This document shows positions 1 to 10,202 of a stretch of 64,000 bases of DNA, piece by piece. A program made the translations under genes and the position numbers. The stretch's first letter is position 1. Every line of letters starts with the position of its first letter. Under the pieces are notes generated by a model. It saw only the letters and a list, made by a program, of their open reading frames with translations. It searched no databases and was not told the origin of the DNA. The stretch comes from Pseudomonadota bacterium (GTDB lineage: Bacteria > Pseudomonadota > Alphaproteobacteria > Micavibrionales > Micavibrionaceae): NCBI GenBank assembly GCA_029558635.1, contig JAKQEE010000070.1, forward strand, positions 1-64,000. The letters are read 5' to 3'.

Positions 1-732
1 CTCATCCAGTCCCAGTTCGTAGGCCAGATGGCGCAGTTCCAGATCGTCGCCGCCCCCGACAAAACCCAGAGTCCAATTTTGCTCCCGGCACGCTTTCAAG
101 GCACGCAGTAATCGCGCATGATCTTTTTGCGGACCAACCCTTGCCACCATCAAAATTTTAAGAGGCGCGCTCGTGTCATGTGCGCGGCTGACGAGTGGCA
201 CATATGGCATCCCGTTCCAGATCGCAGTGATTTTATCCTCGGGGGCAATGTGGTTTTTCAAGGCCAGTTCACGGTCAAAATTGCTGACAGTAATAATATG
301 GTTTCCGAACAGGGCGCAGAATTTTTCGATGATTTTATAGATCATCCGCTGAGTCTTTGGGACGCCGTCGGTAAAAGCCCAACCGTGGGCGGTGAAGACC
401 ACCGGAATACCCAGCGACCATGCTGCAAGCCGCCCGAGAATTCCCGCCTTGGAAGAGTGGCAGGTCAGGATGTCGGGCTTTTGTTCTTTCAAAACACGGC
501 GGATTTGCAAAAAAGCCTTCAAATCCTTAACGGGATGGATTTGACGCTGCAAATCCTCAATTTCCGTATATGTAACGCCGTTTTGTTCCAGAAAGTCGGA
601 GACTTTGCCAGGCCAGCCCGAGAGCAGCAGTGGTTCGTGGCTCTGCCCCTTCATCCACAAGCACAGATCGCGCACATGAACTTGTGCGCCGCCGAATTCG
701 TCCATTCTGGTGATAAGATAGGCGATTTTCAT
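1..732 (-). CDS. Glycosyltransferase family 4 protein, 3' end outside the window
   Basis: The reverse strand is open from an ATG at 732 to the window edge, giving 244 residues without a stop. The product begins MKIAYLITRMDEFGGAQVHV, the usual opening of GT4 glycosyltransferases with a Gly-Gly-Ala-rich acceptor-side loop. It continues with HSSKAGILGRLAAW and FTAHGWAF in the N-terminal Rossmann half, and has ILMVARVGPQKDHARLLRAL at the start of the donor-binding half. It probably transfers a nucleotide-activated sugar to a lipid or polysaccharide on the cytoplasmic face of the inner membrane; the substrate cannot be read from the sequence. An in-frame ATG at 744 is possible, but neither start has a good ribosome binding site. 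It is divergent from nadA. Confidence 0.9.
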   Translation of the reverse strand, partial: MKIAYLITRMDEFGGAQVHVRDLCLWMKGQSHEPLLLSGWPGKVSDFLEQNGVTYTEIEDLQRQIHPVKDLKAFLQIRRVLKEQKPDILTCHSSKAGILGRLAAWSLGIPVVFTAHGWAFTDGVPKTQRMIYKIIEKFCALFGNHIITVSNFDRELALKNHIAPEDKITAIWNGMPYVPLVSRAHDTSAPLKILMVARVGPQKDHARLLRALKACREQNWTLGFVGGGDDLELRHLAYELGLDE

Positions 733-787
733 GGCCGAAACCATAGACGGAAACGGGCTTTTTTCCAACTGAAATTGACTTAATATA

Positions 788-816
788 TTGACTTGGAGAG
801 GGGCGGTTATTAGGAT
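788..816 (+). promoter_or_regulatory. Candidate sigma-70 promoter of nadA-nadC-nadX
   Basis: TTGACT at 788-793 and TAGGAT at 811-816 are separated by 17 bases and lie just upstream of the nadA ATG at 843. The -35 matches five of six consensus bases and the -10 four of six. It was found by eye only. Confidence 0.45.
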
Positions 817-842
817 GCCCCCAATTTTGAGAGATTTGGAAA

Positions 843-1850
843 ATGAATTCCCAAGCCTTAGCCTATACCCCTGAAGTCGAACGTGAAACCGCCGCGATCC
901 GCGAGCGTTTGTCCATTGTCGTCGATGAAAAGAAGTGGCGGATCGCCGCCCCCTATGTTGCCGAAATCAACCGCCTGAAGCGCGAGAAGAATGCGATTAT
1001 CCTCGCCCATAACTACCAGCCTTCGGATATTTATTTCGGTGTTGCGGATGTGACGGGGGATTCCCTGAAGCTTGCGCAAGAGGCCGCCAAGACCACTGCC
1101 GATGTCATCGTTCAGGCCGGTGTTTATTTCATGGCAGAGACCGCCAAGGTCCTCAATCCCCATAAAACCGTTCTGATCCCCGATATGCACGCCGGTTGTT
1201 CTTTGGCCGATTCTATTACCGCCGCCGACATTGCATTGCTTCGTCAAAAATATCCGGGCGTTCCGGTTGTGTCGTATGTGAATACGTCAGCCGAAGTCAA
1301 AGCCGCGTCGGATGTGTGCGTAACGTCAGGCAATGCGATCAAGATTGTCAAGGCGATGAATGTGCCGAAACTGATTTTCCTGCCGGATGAATACCTCGCG
1401 AAATATGTGGCGAGCCAATGTCCCGAGACCGAGATCATTGCGTGGAAAGGTCATTGCGAAGTGCACGAGCTGTTCACGCCGGAATATATCCGCGAGATCC
1501 GCGCCGAGCACCCGGGCGTTGTGGTTCTGGCTCACCCTGAATGTGCGCCGGACGTTTTGGCCGAGAGCGATTTCGTCGGATCGACCGCGCAAATGCAAGA
1601 TTACGTGACGGACAAGCATCCACCGCGCGTTGTCCTCATCACCGAATGCTCAATGAGCGACAATGTGTATGCGGAAAACCCCGACCTTGAATTTATCAAG
1701 CCGTGCCAGCTGTGTCCGCATATGCAGTTAATGACTCTGCCCAAAATTCTTCATTCGCTGCAAACCATGACCCATGAGGTCAAAATCGAGAAAGCCATTC
1801 AGGAGAAGGCTTTGTTGTCGATTCAAAAGATGCTGGATTTGAGCAAGTGA
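843..1850 (+). CDS. nadA: Quinolinate synthase NadA
   Basis: This 335-residue protein condenses iminoaspartate with dihydroxyacetone phosphate to quinolinate in the cytoplasm, using a 4Fe-4S cluster. The three cluster cysteines of the family are recognisable: C119 in DMHAGCS, C205 in WKGHCEVH and C291 in CQLCPHM. The motif ILAHNYQ near residue 53 is the substrate-binding segment. It is first in a tight operon with nadC (4-base overlap) and nadX, so iminoaspartate made by NadX can pass directly to NadA. Confidence 0.97.
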   Translation: MNSQALAYTPEVERETAAIRERLSIVVDEKKWRIAAPYVAEINRLKREKNAIILAHNYQPSDIYFGVADVTGDSLKLAQEAAKTTADVIVQAGVYFMAETAKVLNPHKTVLIPDMHAGCSLADSITAADIALLRQKYPGVPVVSYVNTSAEVKAASDVCVTSGNAIKIVKAMNVPKLIFLPDEYLAKYVASQCPETEIIAWKGHCEVHELFTPEYIREIRAEHPGVVVLAHPECAPDVLAESDFVGSTAQMQDYVTDKHPPRVVLITECSMSDNVYAENPDLEFIKPCQLCPHMQLMTLPKILHSLQTMTHEVKIEKAIQEKALLSIQKMLDLSK

Positions 1851-2698
1851 GCACGCTGATTTCCCCTCCTCCGGTTGTGTGGGCCGACATGGTACGTCTA
1901 GCCGTACAGGAGGATCTGGGGCGACGCGGTGACATCACGTCCCGTTCTATTTTTTCAAATAAAGATCAAGGACGTGCTGCGTTCATGGCCCGCAAGGGCG
2001 GTGTTGTCTGCGGACTTGATGTGGCGCGTGAAGTTTGCCGCATTTGCGACGCTGCGCTTATTTTTACCCCTGAAAAGCAGGATGGCGATGTTGTGAAGGC
2101 CGGAGATGTTCTGGCCCGCATCGAAGGTCCGGCGATTGGTATTCTGGAAGCTGAACGGACTGCGCTCAACTATCTTTCGCATTTATCCGGCGTTGCGAGT
2201 ATGACGCATCGCTTTATCGAGATTGTAGCCGGAACGAAAGCCAAAATCTGTTGTACGCGCAAGACCACACCCAATTTGCGGACACTTGAAAAATATGCCG
2301 TCGTCTGCGGCGGTGGGAGCAATCACCGTTTCGGGCTGGATGACGCCGTCCTCATTAAAGACAATCACATTGCGATGGCCGGAAGCGTTGGAGCCGCTAT
2401 CACCCGTGCGCGTGAAGCCGTGGGGCATATGATCAAGATTGAGGTTGAAGTCGATACGCTTGTCCAGCTTGAAGAGGTTTTGACACACAAAGTCGATGCG
2501 GTGTTGCTCGACAATTGGCCGCTTACGGATTTTGTTCAAGCGATCAACGTGATTGACGGGCGGGCCGTGGTAGAAACATCGGGCGGCATTTCCCTCGATA
2601 CCGTGCGGGCTGTTGCCGAGAGCGGCGTCGATCTGATTTCCGTCGGGGCATTGACCCATAGTGCACTGATCCTTGATATCGGGCTGGATATTTTTTAA
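1847..2698 (+). CDS. nadC: Nicotinate-nucleotide pyrophosphorylase NadC
   Basis: This 283-residue cytoplasmic enzyme converts quinolinate and PRPP to nicotinate mononucleotide and CO2. The phosphoribosyltransferase core shows TRKTTPNLRTLEKYAV, followed by GGGSNHRFGLDDAVLIKDNH, the hallmark of the family. The GTG start at 1847 overlaps the nadA stop (GTGA), which implies translational coupling. Length is normal for the family. Confidence 0.97.
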   Translation: MSTLISPPPVVWADMVRLAVQEDLGRRGDITSRSIFSNKDQGRAAFMARKGGVVCGLDVAREVCRICDAALIFTPEKQDGDVVKAGDVLARIEGPAIGILEAERTALNYLSHLSGVASMTHRFIEIVAGTKAKICCTRKTTPNLRTLEKYAVVCGGGSNHRFGLDDAVLIKDNHIAMAGSVGAAITRAREAVGHMIKIEVEVDTLVQLEEVLTHKVDAVLLDNWPLTDFVQAINVIDGRAVVETSGGISLDTVRAVAESGVDLISVGALTHSALILDIGLDIF

Positions 2699-2713
2699 TA
2701 AAGGTGGTTGGTC

Positions 2714-3517
2714 ATGACCAAGATTGCTGTTGCCGGAGCGGGTGCTGTTGGGGCGGCTGTGTGCCGTGCGTTAATCCAAGGAATTGACGGATTTGAACTG
2801 AGCGCTATTTCCGATCTTAACCCCGACAAGGCGCGCAGCCTGATTGGCCTGTCCGTCGATGTTCCATTTGTTGCAATTGGCGAGATTGCAAATCACGCCG
2901 ATTGGGTGGTCGAGGCGCTGCCCGCAGCGGCGGTTCCCGCATTGGCTGAACAGGTCTTGGGGCAAGGCAAAACATTGGTAATGATTTCTTCGGCTGCTCT
3001 TCTTCTTTATCCTGAATTGATAAAAAAAATTCAATCGACCAAAGGGCGTGTGCTGGTGCCATCAGGCGCGTTGATTGGCATGGACGGGTTGAATGCATTG
3101 GCCGAGCACGGTGTTGATAGCGTGGAGCTGACTACCACCAAGCATCCGCGGTCATTGCAAGGTGCGCCACATATCATCAAGAATGCGATTGATCTGAACT
3201 CTATTACTTCTCCTACCGTGATTTTTTCGGGGAATGCGCTGGAAGCGGCCGCGGCGTTTCCGGCCAATGTCAATGTGGCGGCGACGCTCACTGTTGCGTC
3301 GCGCCTATCGCCCGAGCGGGTTCAGGTGCGGGTTTGCGCCGATCCGTCAATGACATCCAATCGTCACGAGGTCGTGGCCAAGGGCGCGTATAGTACCTTG
3401 AGATTTTCGGTCGAAAATATGCCCGACCCAGCCAACCCCAAGAGCAGCGCCCTTACCGCATCGAGTATTATTGCGATGCTGCGGCGACACTATTCTCCGT
3501 TTGTGATCGGGACTTGA
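2714..3517 (+). CDS. nadX: L-aspartate dehydrogenase NadX
   Basis: This 267-residue protein has an N-terminal NAD(P)-binding loop (GAGAVG at 8-13) and the family signatures NVNVAATL near 186-192 and a catalytic-type histidine at 218 in SNRHEV. AspDH oxidises aspartate to iminoaspartate with NAD(P), replacing the oxygen- or fumarate-dependent L-aspartate oxidase NadB. I chose the ATG at 2714 because AAGGTGG at 2701-2707 sits six bases upstream; a TTG at 2708 would leave no spacing. It is third in the NAD operon and converges with mltG, only four bases away. Confidence 0.93.
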   Translation: MTKIAVAGAGAVGAAVCRALIQGIDGFELSAISDLNPDKARSLIGLSVDVPFVAIGEIANHADWVVEALPAAAVPALAEQVLGQGKTLVMISSAALLLYPELIKKIQSTKGRVLVPSGALIGMDGLNALAEHGVDSVELTTTKHPRSLQGAPHIIKNAIDLNSITSPTVIFSGNALEAAAAFPANVNVAATLTVASRLSPERVQVRVCADPSMTSNRHEVVAKGAYSTLRFSVENMPDPANPKSSALTASSIIAMLRRHYSPFVIGT

Positions 3518-3521
3518 TTTT

Positions 3522-4508
3522 TTATTTCTGTGCGGCGCGGATTTTGCGCCATTTGGCGACGTTCCTATTGTGTTCGGCCAATGTCGACGAAAAGACATGC
3601 CCGCCTGTTCCATCTGCCACAAAATAAATGAAGCTGTTGGATTCCGGATTCAGGACCGCTGCAATCGCTTCGCGTCCCGGATTTGCAATCGGCGTCGGCG
3701 GCAAACCCGCATACTTGTATGTGTTATAAGGCGAGTCGATTTCAAGGTCTTTTGACAACAGACGACGGCCCAGCGGCCCCTGCCCTTCGTTTTTCGGCTT
3801 GCCGTTTGTCAGGGCGTAAATCACCGTCGGATCAGATTGAAGCGGGATGCCCTGTTTCAGGCGATTGATAAAAACGCCCGCGATGGTTTTACGTTCGCGC
3901 GCTACGCCTGTTTCTTTCTCGACAATCGAGGCCAGCGTGACTGCCTGTTCCCATGTTGTGAACGGCAGGTCTTTTGCGCGTTTGTCCCACAGCTCTGCTT
4001 TCAGGTCCGTCATGGATTTTTGCATTTCGGCAAGTTTTTTTGCTCGGGGTTCGTTACGTTCATAAAGATAGGTTTCGGGCAGAAGCGTGCCTTCGGCGGG
4101 AATATCCGTTACTTCACCTGTCATGTTCGGAGAGGAGTTCAAAAGCCTCACCATCTCAAAAGAGGTGAGGCCCTCAGGAATCGTAACTTTGCGTTGAACC
4201 ACTTTGCCTTCGGAAAGTAGTTTCAGAATGTCGGCCATGGTTGCACGGGAAGCGATTTCATACTCACCCGCTTTGAGCGTTGTTTTATCGCCCGCAAGTT
4301 TGACCGCTGCGACAAAAACCCATTTTTCGGGGATTAAATTTTGTTGCTTGAGAGATGTTGCAATCTGTCGCGTTCCCATCCCTTTGGACACGACAAATGT
4401 CGTCGGTTCAGTCAGAGCTCCGGGTTGTTTGTAAAGGTGGACGCCATAGGCAATCACACAAGCGGCAAGAAGAATTGCCGTCATCAAAAGTGAGATCAGA
4501 AGTTTCAT
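3522..4508 (-). CDS. mltG: Endolytic murein transglycosylase MltG (YceG family)
   Basis: This 328-residue protein has one N-terminal membrane segment (about residues 4-22), a LysM-like region and the YceG catalytic domain. The catalytic glutamate is E197 in ASIVEKET, followed by the conserved FINRLKQGIPLQSDPTVIYA. The enzyme cuts nascent glycan strands at the inner membrane and is thought to set strand length or release. It lies six bases downstream of fabF, the same order as in many proteobacteria. Confidence 0.96.
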   Translation of the reverse strand: MKLLISLLMTAILLAACVIAYGVHLYKQPGALTEPTTFVVSKGMGTRQIATSLKQQNLIPEKWVFVAAVKLAGDKTTLKAGEYEIASRATMADILKLLSEGKVVQRKVTIPEGLTSFEMVRLLNSSPNMTGEVTDIPAEGTLLPETYLYERNEPRAKKLAEMQKSMTDLKAELWDKRAKDLPFTTWEQAVTLASIVEKETGVARERKTIAGVFINRLKQGIPLQSDPTVIYALTNGKPKNEGQGPLGRRLLSKDLEIDSPYNTYKYAGLPPTPIANPGREAIAAVLNPESNSFIYFVADGTGGHVFSSTLAEHNRNVAKWRKIRAAQK

Positions 4509-4514
4509 AATTCC

Positions 4515-5786
<1,272 letters not shown>

Positions 5787-5832
5787 CGGCTCATTCTGGT
5801 TACTGAAGGTGAGGTTAATTTAAATAAAGAAA

Positions 5833-5870
5833 AGGGCCGCGCCAAGATATAAATATGGCGAAGCGGCCCT
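5833..5870 (-). terminator. Rho-independent terminator after acpP
   Basis: On the reverse strand AGGGCCGC (5870-5863) pairs with GCGGCCCT (5840-5833), an inner GCCA/TGGC pair extends the stem, and TTTTCTTT follows. It lies between acpP and fabF and would let acpP be expressed above fabF. Confidence 0.75.
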
Positions 5871-5892
5871 GTTCAATAAATTTGCACCGAAA

Positions 5893-6129
5893 TTAAGCAG
5901 CTTTTTGGCTGATGAAGCTAACGGCGTCACCGAAGGTTTGGATTTTTTCGGCTGCGTCGTCAGGAATTTCGATGTCGAATTCTTCTTCGAATGCCATGAC
6001 CAGCTCAACCGTATCCAAGGAGTCGGCGCCCAAATCGTCAATGAAACTTGCGTTTTCCGTTACTTTGTCTTCGTCAACGCTCAGATGCTCGATAACGATT
6101 TTTTTAACGCGGTCTGCAATATCGCTCAT
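5893..6129 (-). CDS. acpP: Acyl carrier protein
   Basis: This 78-residue acidic protein carries growing acyl chains on a 4'-phosphopantetheine arm attached to S37 in the classical [18 protein letters not shown] motif. Length and sequence are fully typical. It is followed by a strong hairpin terminator and then fabF. Confidence 0.98.
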   Translation of the reverse strand: MSDIADRVKKIVIEHLSVDEDKVTENASFIDDLGADSLDTVELVMAFEEEFDIEIPDDAAEKIQTFGDAVSFISQKAA

Positions 6130-6176
6130 AATTTTATTCCCAATTAGTTTGTTAAATCAATTTTCAGAACGGTTGG

Positions 6177-6205
6177 AACATAAACGGCCTTTTTTCATTT
6201 GGCAA
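6177..6205 (-). promoter_or_regulatory. Candidate promoter of acpP
   Basis: Reading the reverse strand, TTGCCA (6205-6200) and TATGTT (6182-6177) are 17 bases apart, about 50 bases upstream of the acpP ATG. Found by eye only. Confidence 0.4.
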
Positions 6206-6221
6206 GTGCGAAGAGAGTCAC

Positions 6222-6899
6222 TTATCCACAGGTCTGTTTTATGTAATCCACAATCTCCAGCCATGTGGCAAAAACCCGCTCCGCCCCTGCCCCCTTCAGG
6301 ATTTGTGTGGCCGCCGGAGGGTTGTGACTGGCTGCGGTGAGCGCGAGTGTTCTCATGCCCGCGGCAACGCCTGCGTTCACACCTGAAATACTGTCCTCAA
6401 TCACCAGACAATTCTCAGGTGCGACATTTTTCCGCTCGGCCGCATAGAGGAACAAGTCGGGGGCAGGTTTGCCGCGAGCAACATCTTCGGCTGTAAAAAT
6501 CCGGTCTTCGCCAAACAGATCATAAAGCTCCAAAGCCTTGAGCGATTCGGTCACGTTCTCGCGCTCGCCGTTCGAGGCCACGCAAATTTTATAATTGGCC
6601 GAAAGGTGCAATACGGATTCAACCGCATCCGCCACAGGTTTTAATTCATCCGGAATTCGTTCGATGAACAGATCCATATAATCCCGCACAAAATTTTCGG
6701 GCAACCTGATGTTTTCTCGTTGTTCGATGAGCATACAAACCGCTGGCATTCCCTTGCCCGCAAAATGATCAAGACAATAGTCGAGCGTGTAGTGAGGATA
6801 GCCCATTTCCACCAATAAATCGGAGATCGCGCGGTTATGCACTTTTTCCGAATCAGAGAGTGTTCCGTCGCAATCGAAGATAATCAGTTCGTTGGGCAA
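6222..6899 (-). CDS. HAD-superfamily phosphatase (subfamily IA)
   Basis: This 225-residue protein has the HAD motif I DCDGTLSD with nucleophile D9 and acid/base D11, motif II around VASNG, GKPAPDLF, and motif IV EDSISGVNAGVAAGM. A helical cap between motifs I and II fits the phosphoglycolate phosphatase / beta-phosphoglucomutase-like branch. The substrate is unknown. It starts three bases after the end of the Mrp-type gene and is probably co-transcribed with it. Confidence 0.9.
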   Translation of the reverse strand: MPNELIIFDCDGTLSDSEKVHNRAISDLLVEMGYPHYTLDYCLDHFAGKGMPAVCMLIEQRENIRLPENFVRDYMDLFIERIPDELKPVADAVESVLHLSANYKICVASNGERENVTESLKALELYDLFGEDRIFTAEDVARGKPAPDLFLYAAERKNVAPENCLVIEDSISGVNAGVAAGMRTLALTAASHNPPAATQILKGAGAERVFATWLEIVDYIKQTCG

Positions 6900-6902
6900 T
6901 TC

Positions 6903-8027
6903 TTACTCCTCGATCACAATGCGCGGTGCAGGTCTTTGGGCTGCACCTAATCCGTTCAGTACGTCGGCGGCGATTGATTTGAAACTTGCGGCCTGCGGAC
7001 TTTCGGGATCGGTTACAACCACGGGGGTTCCGGCGTCTGAAAATTCACGAATCTTGGCGTGAAGCGGAATTTCGCCGAGGAACGGGACGCCGAGCTTTTG
7101 TGCCTCTTCCCGTGCCCCGCCGTGACCGAAAATATCTTCGCGGTAGCCGCAGGACGGGCACAGATAATAGGACATGTTCTCGATAATACCCAGAACAGGA
7201 ACGGCCACTTTGCGGAACATTTCAAGCCCCTTCCGCGCATCGAGAAGCGCAATATCCTGAGGCGTTGAAACCACCACTCCACCCGAGAGCGGAATTTTCT
7301 GGGCAAGGGTCAAGTGAATGTCGCCCGTGCCGGGAGGCATATCAATCACCAGAACATCCACACCATCCCAATTAACATCGCGTACCATTTGCAACAAGGC
7401 CGATTGGGCCATCGGGCCACGCCAGATCATCGGCGTTTCTTCATCCACCATAAAGCCCATCGACATGGTCTTTATGCCGTAGGCATCAATAGGTTCGATG
7501 CATCCGTCAGCGCCTTGGGCAGTTTTACTTTTTGAAACACCCATCAGGCGCGGGATCGACGGACCGTAAATATCGGCGTCGAGCAAACCGACTTTTTTTC
7601 CTGTCGCGGCCAGCGCCAGTGCCAGATTGACAGCGACCGTCGATTTACCAACGCCGCCCTTGCCACTTGATACTGCGATAATATGTTTGACCGGAGGAAT
7701 TTTGGTTTGTTTGGCTATTGGCGGTGCAGATTTTGGGAGCGCCTGTTCGGTGGTGATAACCACCGTGACTTTTTCGACGCCTGTGATCTTGCCGATTTCG
7801 GTTTCGATTGTTTGGCGTAAGGCGGCGATGTTATCATTCTGTACGACTGACGGGATTTGCAGCACCACGACGGCCTGCCCCGATTTTGTCACCTGCGCAT
7901 CTTCGAGTCGGATCCCGTCTCTTCCTTCCAGAAGAAAGGTCACGGTTTGCAGGACATATTCACGGCGATCCGAAAGTTCGGAATCATGTGCAGATTGGCC
8001 ACTTTTACGTTTCAGGAAGGAAAACAT
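6903..8027 (-). CDS. apbC: Mrp/NBP35-family iron-sulfur cluster carrier ATPase
   Basis: This 374-residue protein has an N-terminal domain of about 90 residues (MIP18/DUF59 type) and a deviant P-loop, KGGVGKST at 123-130. The cluster-bridging CPSC motif is at C290/C293. Such proteins bind and transfer 4Fe-4S clusters as homodimers in the cytoplasm. MSMGF and WRGPM, typical of the Mrp branch, are present. It leads a two-gene unit with the HAD phosphatase and is divergent from hflK. Confidence 0.93.
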   Translation of the reverse strand: MFSFLKRKSGQSAHDSELSDRREYVLQTVTFLLEGRDGIRLEDAQVTKSGQAVVVLQIPSVVQNDNIAALRQTIETEIGKITGVEKVTVVITTEQALPKSAPPIAKQTKIPPVKHIIAVSSGKGGVGKSTVAVNLALALAATGKKVGLLDADIYGPSIPRLMGVSKSKTAQGADGCIEPIDAYGIKTMSMGFMVDEETPMIWRGPMAQSALLQMVRDVNWDGVDVLVIDMPPGTGDIHLTLAQKIPLSGGVVVSTPQDIALLDARKGLEMFRKVAVPVLGIIENMSYYLCPSCGYREDIFGHGGAREEAQKLGVPFLGEIPLHAKIREFSDAGTPVVVTDPESPQAASFKSIAADVLNGLGAAQRPAPRIVIEE

Positions 8028-8112
8028 TTCTAAAAATCTCCGGTCTCTATTGTTTTTAGCCCAAAAACTATTAAAGTCTATGGAGTTTTTTAAAATGAAG
8101 GAGTTTTAAGTC

Positions 8113-9267
8113 ATGTCATGGAACGACGACCATACGCCCGATGACGATCACGGGTCCAAACGCCCGAATCCGTGGGGGAAAAAGCCGGAAAATGACCGCG
8201 GACGCGATAACCGCCCCAATTGGGGAGGACCGCCGCATGACGGGGATATAGATCTCGACCAGATGATTGGCAAGCTTCGTGACAATCTGGGGGGGATGCT
8301 TCCTACTTCCGGTGGAGGGCTTGGCAAAATCGCGGGGCTATTCGTTCTGGTTCTTTTGGCCGCGTGGCTGTTCAGCGGAATTTACTTTATCCAGCCCAAC
8401 GAAAACGGTGTGGTCCTGACCTTCGGGAAATATACCCGCACCGACGAAGACCCCGGGATCAAATGGAAGATGCCATGGCCGTTCCAGACGGTGACCGTCG
8501 TCAATGTCACCACCGAACGCAGGATCGAAGTCGGTTACGGCAACGGAAATGCGCGCAATGCCCATTCCGAGCGTTTGATGCTGACAGGTGACGAAAATAT
8601 CGTCGATATCAATTTCGTCGTGTTGTGGCGTGTCCAGAATGCCAAAGATTTTCTGTTCTCGATCCGCGATCCGGAAGACACTATCAATATGGTGGCTGCC
8701 AGCACGATGCGCGAGATTATCGGCCAAACCGATATCCAGCCTGCACTGACCGATGCGCGGACAAAAATTCAGGCCGATGCCAGAATTCTGATGCAGAAAC
8801 TTCTCGACGAGTATCATTCCGGCGTCACGATCAACAACGTCCAGCTTCAGGATGTGAAGCCGCCTATCGAGGTTCAGGATGCGTTTGATGATGTGACCCG
8901 CGCCGGACAGGAAAAAGAGAAACTCAAGAACCTTGCCGAAGCATACCGCAACGACATTATCCCCCGCGCCAAAGGGGAAGCCGAGAAGATGCGTCAGGAC
9001 GCCGAAGCCTATAAACAGGAAGTCGTGAGCCGATCCACCGGTGACGCCAAGCGTTTCGACGAAGTCTATCAGGCTTACAAAAACAGCAAGGATGTGACCG
9101 CAGAGCGGATGTATCTCGAAACACTAGAGACCGTTCTTAAAAACGCCAAGACTGTCGTAATGGGAAGCAACGAACAAAACGTGTTACCGTTTCTGCCGTT
9201 GGGTGATACGTCCAAAGCCGTTCCACAGCCTGAAAAACCGGCCACCGCCGCTGAACTGAGCCGATAG
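8113..9267 (+). CDS. hflK: FtsH protease modulator HflK
   Basis: This 384-residue SPFH-domain protein has a disordered, Gly/Asp/Pro-rich N-terminus (residues 1-70), a single membrane segment at about 76-96 and a large periplasmic SPFH region beginning IQPNENGVVLTFGKYTRT. A long helical part (about 255-320) contains AKGEAEKMRQDAEAYKQEV. With HflC it forms a cage round the membrane protease FtsH. hflC follows after six bases. Length is close to that of the family. Confidence 0.96.
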   Translation: MSWNDDHTPDDDHGSKRPNPWGKKPENDRGRDNRPNWGGPPHDGDIDLDQMIGKLRDNLGGMLPTSGGGLGKIAGLFVLVLLAAWLFSGIYFIQPNENGVVLTFGKYTRTDEDPGIKWKMPWPFQTVTVVNVTTERRIEVGYGNGNARNAHSERLMLTGDENIVDINFVVLWRVQNAKDFLFSIRDPEDTINMVAASTMREIIGQTDIQPALTDARTKIQADARILMQKLLDEYHSGVTINNVQLQDVKPPIEVQDAFDDVTRAGQEKEKLKNLAEAYRNDIIPRAKGEAEKMRQDAEAYKQEVVSRSTGDAKRFDEVYQAYKNSKDVTAERMYLETLETVLKNAKTVVMGSNEQNVLPFLPLGDTSKAVPQPEKPATAAELSR

Positions 9268-9276
9268 GAGATCATG

Positions 9277-10143
9277 ATGAGCGATTCAAAAATTTTCATT
9301 CTGGGCGCCGCTGTTTTGGTCCTGTTTACTCTGGTCAATTCGACGTTGTTTATCGTACGCGAAGGACAGCAGGTGATGGTGTTACGGTTCGGTGATCCGC
9401 AAGATCAAATCTCGGAACCCGGACTCCACATCAAAATGCCGTTTATCGATCAGGCTCGCGTGTTCGAAAAGCGTATTCTGAATGTCGATCCTCCTGCCGA
9501 AGAAGTGCTTCTTACAGACCGGAAACGTCTGGTGGTTGATTCCTTTGCGCGGTATCGCATCACGAACATGTTGCAATTCTTCCAGACCCTCAACACCGAG
9601 AGCGCGGCACAGCAACGTCTTTACACAATCATCAATTCGGCTCTACGTTCAGAGATGGGGAAAGTGACGTTGCAGGATGTTCTTTCTTCCAAACGCGATA
9701 CGTTGATGGAAGAAATCCAGAAGACCGTCAACGAAGAAGCTAAACGTTTAGGTGTTGAAGTGGTTGATGTGCGGATTGTGCGCGCCGATTTGCCCGAACA
9801 GGTGATGCAAGCAACCTTTACCCGTATGCAGTCGGAACGCGAGCGTGAAGCGCGCGAAGCTCGCGCACAAGGGGAACAAATGTCGCTGGAAATCAAATCA
9901 AAAGCCGACAAGGACCGCACCATTCTGTTGGCCGAAGCCAAGCGCGATTCGGAAATTATGCGCGGGGAAGGCGACCGTAAAGCCATTGAAATTTACGGCA
10001 AGGCCTTCGGACAGGACCCTGAATTCTATGCGTTCTACCGTTCTCTGGAAGCGTATCGCAATTCGCTCGGCAATGCGGATACCACCCTACTCCTGACGCC
10101 AGACAGCGATTTCCTGAAGTATTTCAAAGACAAACTGAAATAG
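9277..10143 (+). CDS. hflC: FtsH protease modulator HflC
   Basis: This SPFH-domain protein of 288 residues from the ATG at 9277 (289 from 9274) has an N-terminal membrane anchor (about residues 6-24) and the hallmark SPFH start IVREGQQVMVLRFG. The C-terminal helical region contains EREAREARAQGEQMSLEIKS and a hydrophobic end. The ATG at 9277 has AGGAG six bases upstream, so I prefer it to 9274. It is the partner of HflK. The degP-like gene that often follows in alphaproteobacteria is absent here; a terminator ends the operon. Confidence 0.95.
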   Translation: MSDSKIFILGAAVLVLFTLVNSTLFIVREGQQVMVLRFGDPQDQISEPGLHIKMPFIDQARVFEKRILNVDPPAEEVLLTDRKRLVVDSFARYRITNMLQFFQTLNTESAAQQRLYTIINSALRSEMGKVTLQDVLSSKRDTLMEEIQKTVNEEAKRLGVEVVDVRIVRADLPEQVMQATFTRMQSEREREAREARAQGEQMSLEIKSKADKDRTILLAEAKRDSEIMRGEGDRKAIEIYGKAFGQDPEFYAFYRSLEAYRNSLGNADTTLLLTPDSDFLKYFKDKLK

Positions 10144-10160
10144 GACGCCCGATCAAAGAA

Positions 10161-10186
10161 AAGCCACCTCCGCGGTGGCTTTTTTG
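10161..10186 (+). terminator. Rho-independent terminator after hflC
   Basis: AAGCCACC (10161-10168) pairs with GGTGGCTT (10174-10181) and runs into a T-tract. It also separates hflC from the convergent mbfA. Confidence 0.85.
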
Positions 10187-10202
10187 TTGTGCTCACCTCG
10201 CT

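Noticed and set aside
118-783. Forward 221-codon open frame at the window start
   Set aside because: It is the complement of a clear glycosyltransferase on the reverse strand and does not resemble any protein.
6222-6230. Perfect DnaA box TTATCCACA
   Set aside because: It is a single site that coincides with the last codons and stop of the HAD phosphatase gene, about 17 kb from dnaA, with no cluster round it.
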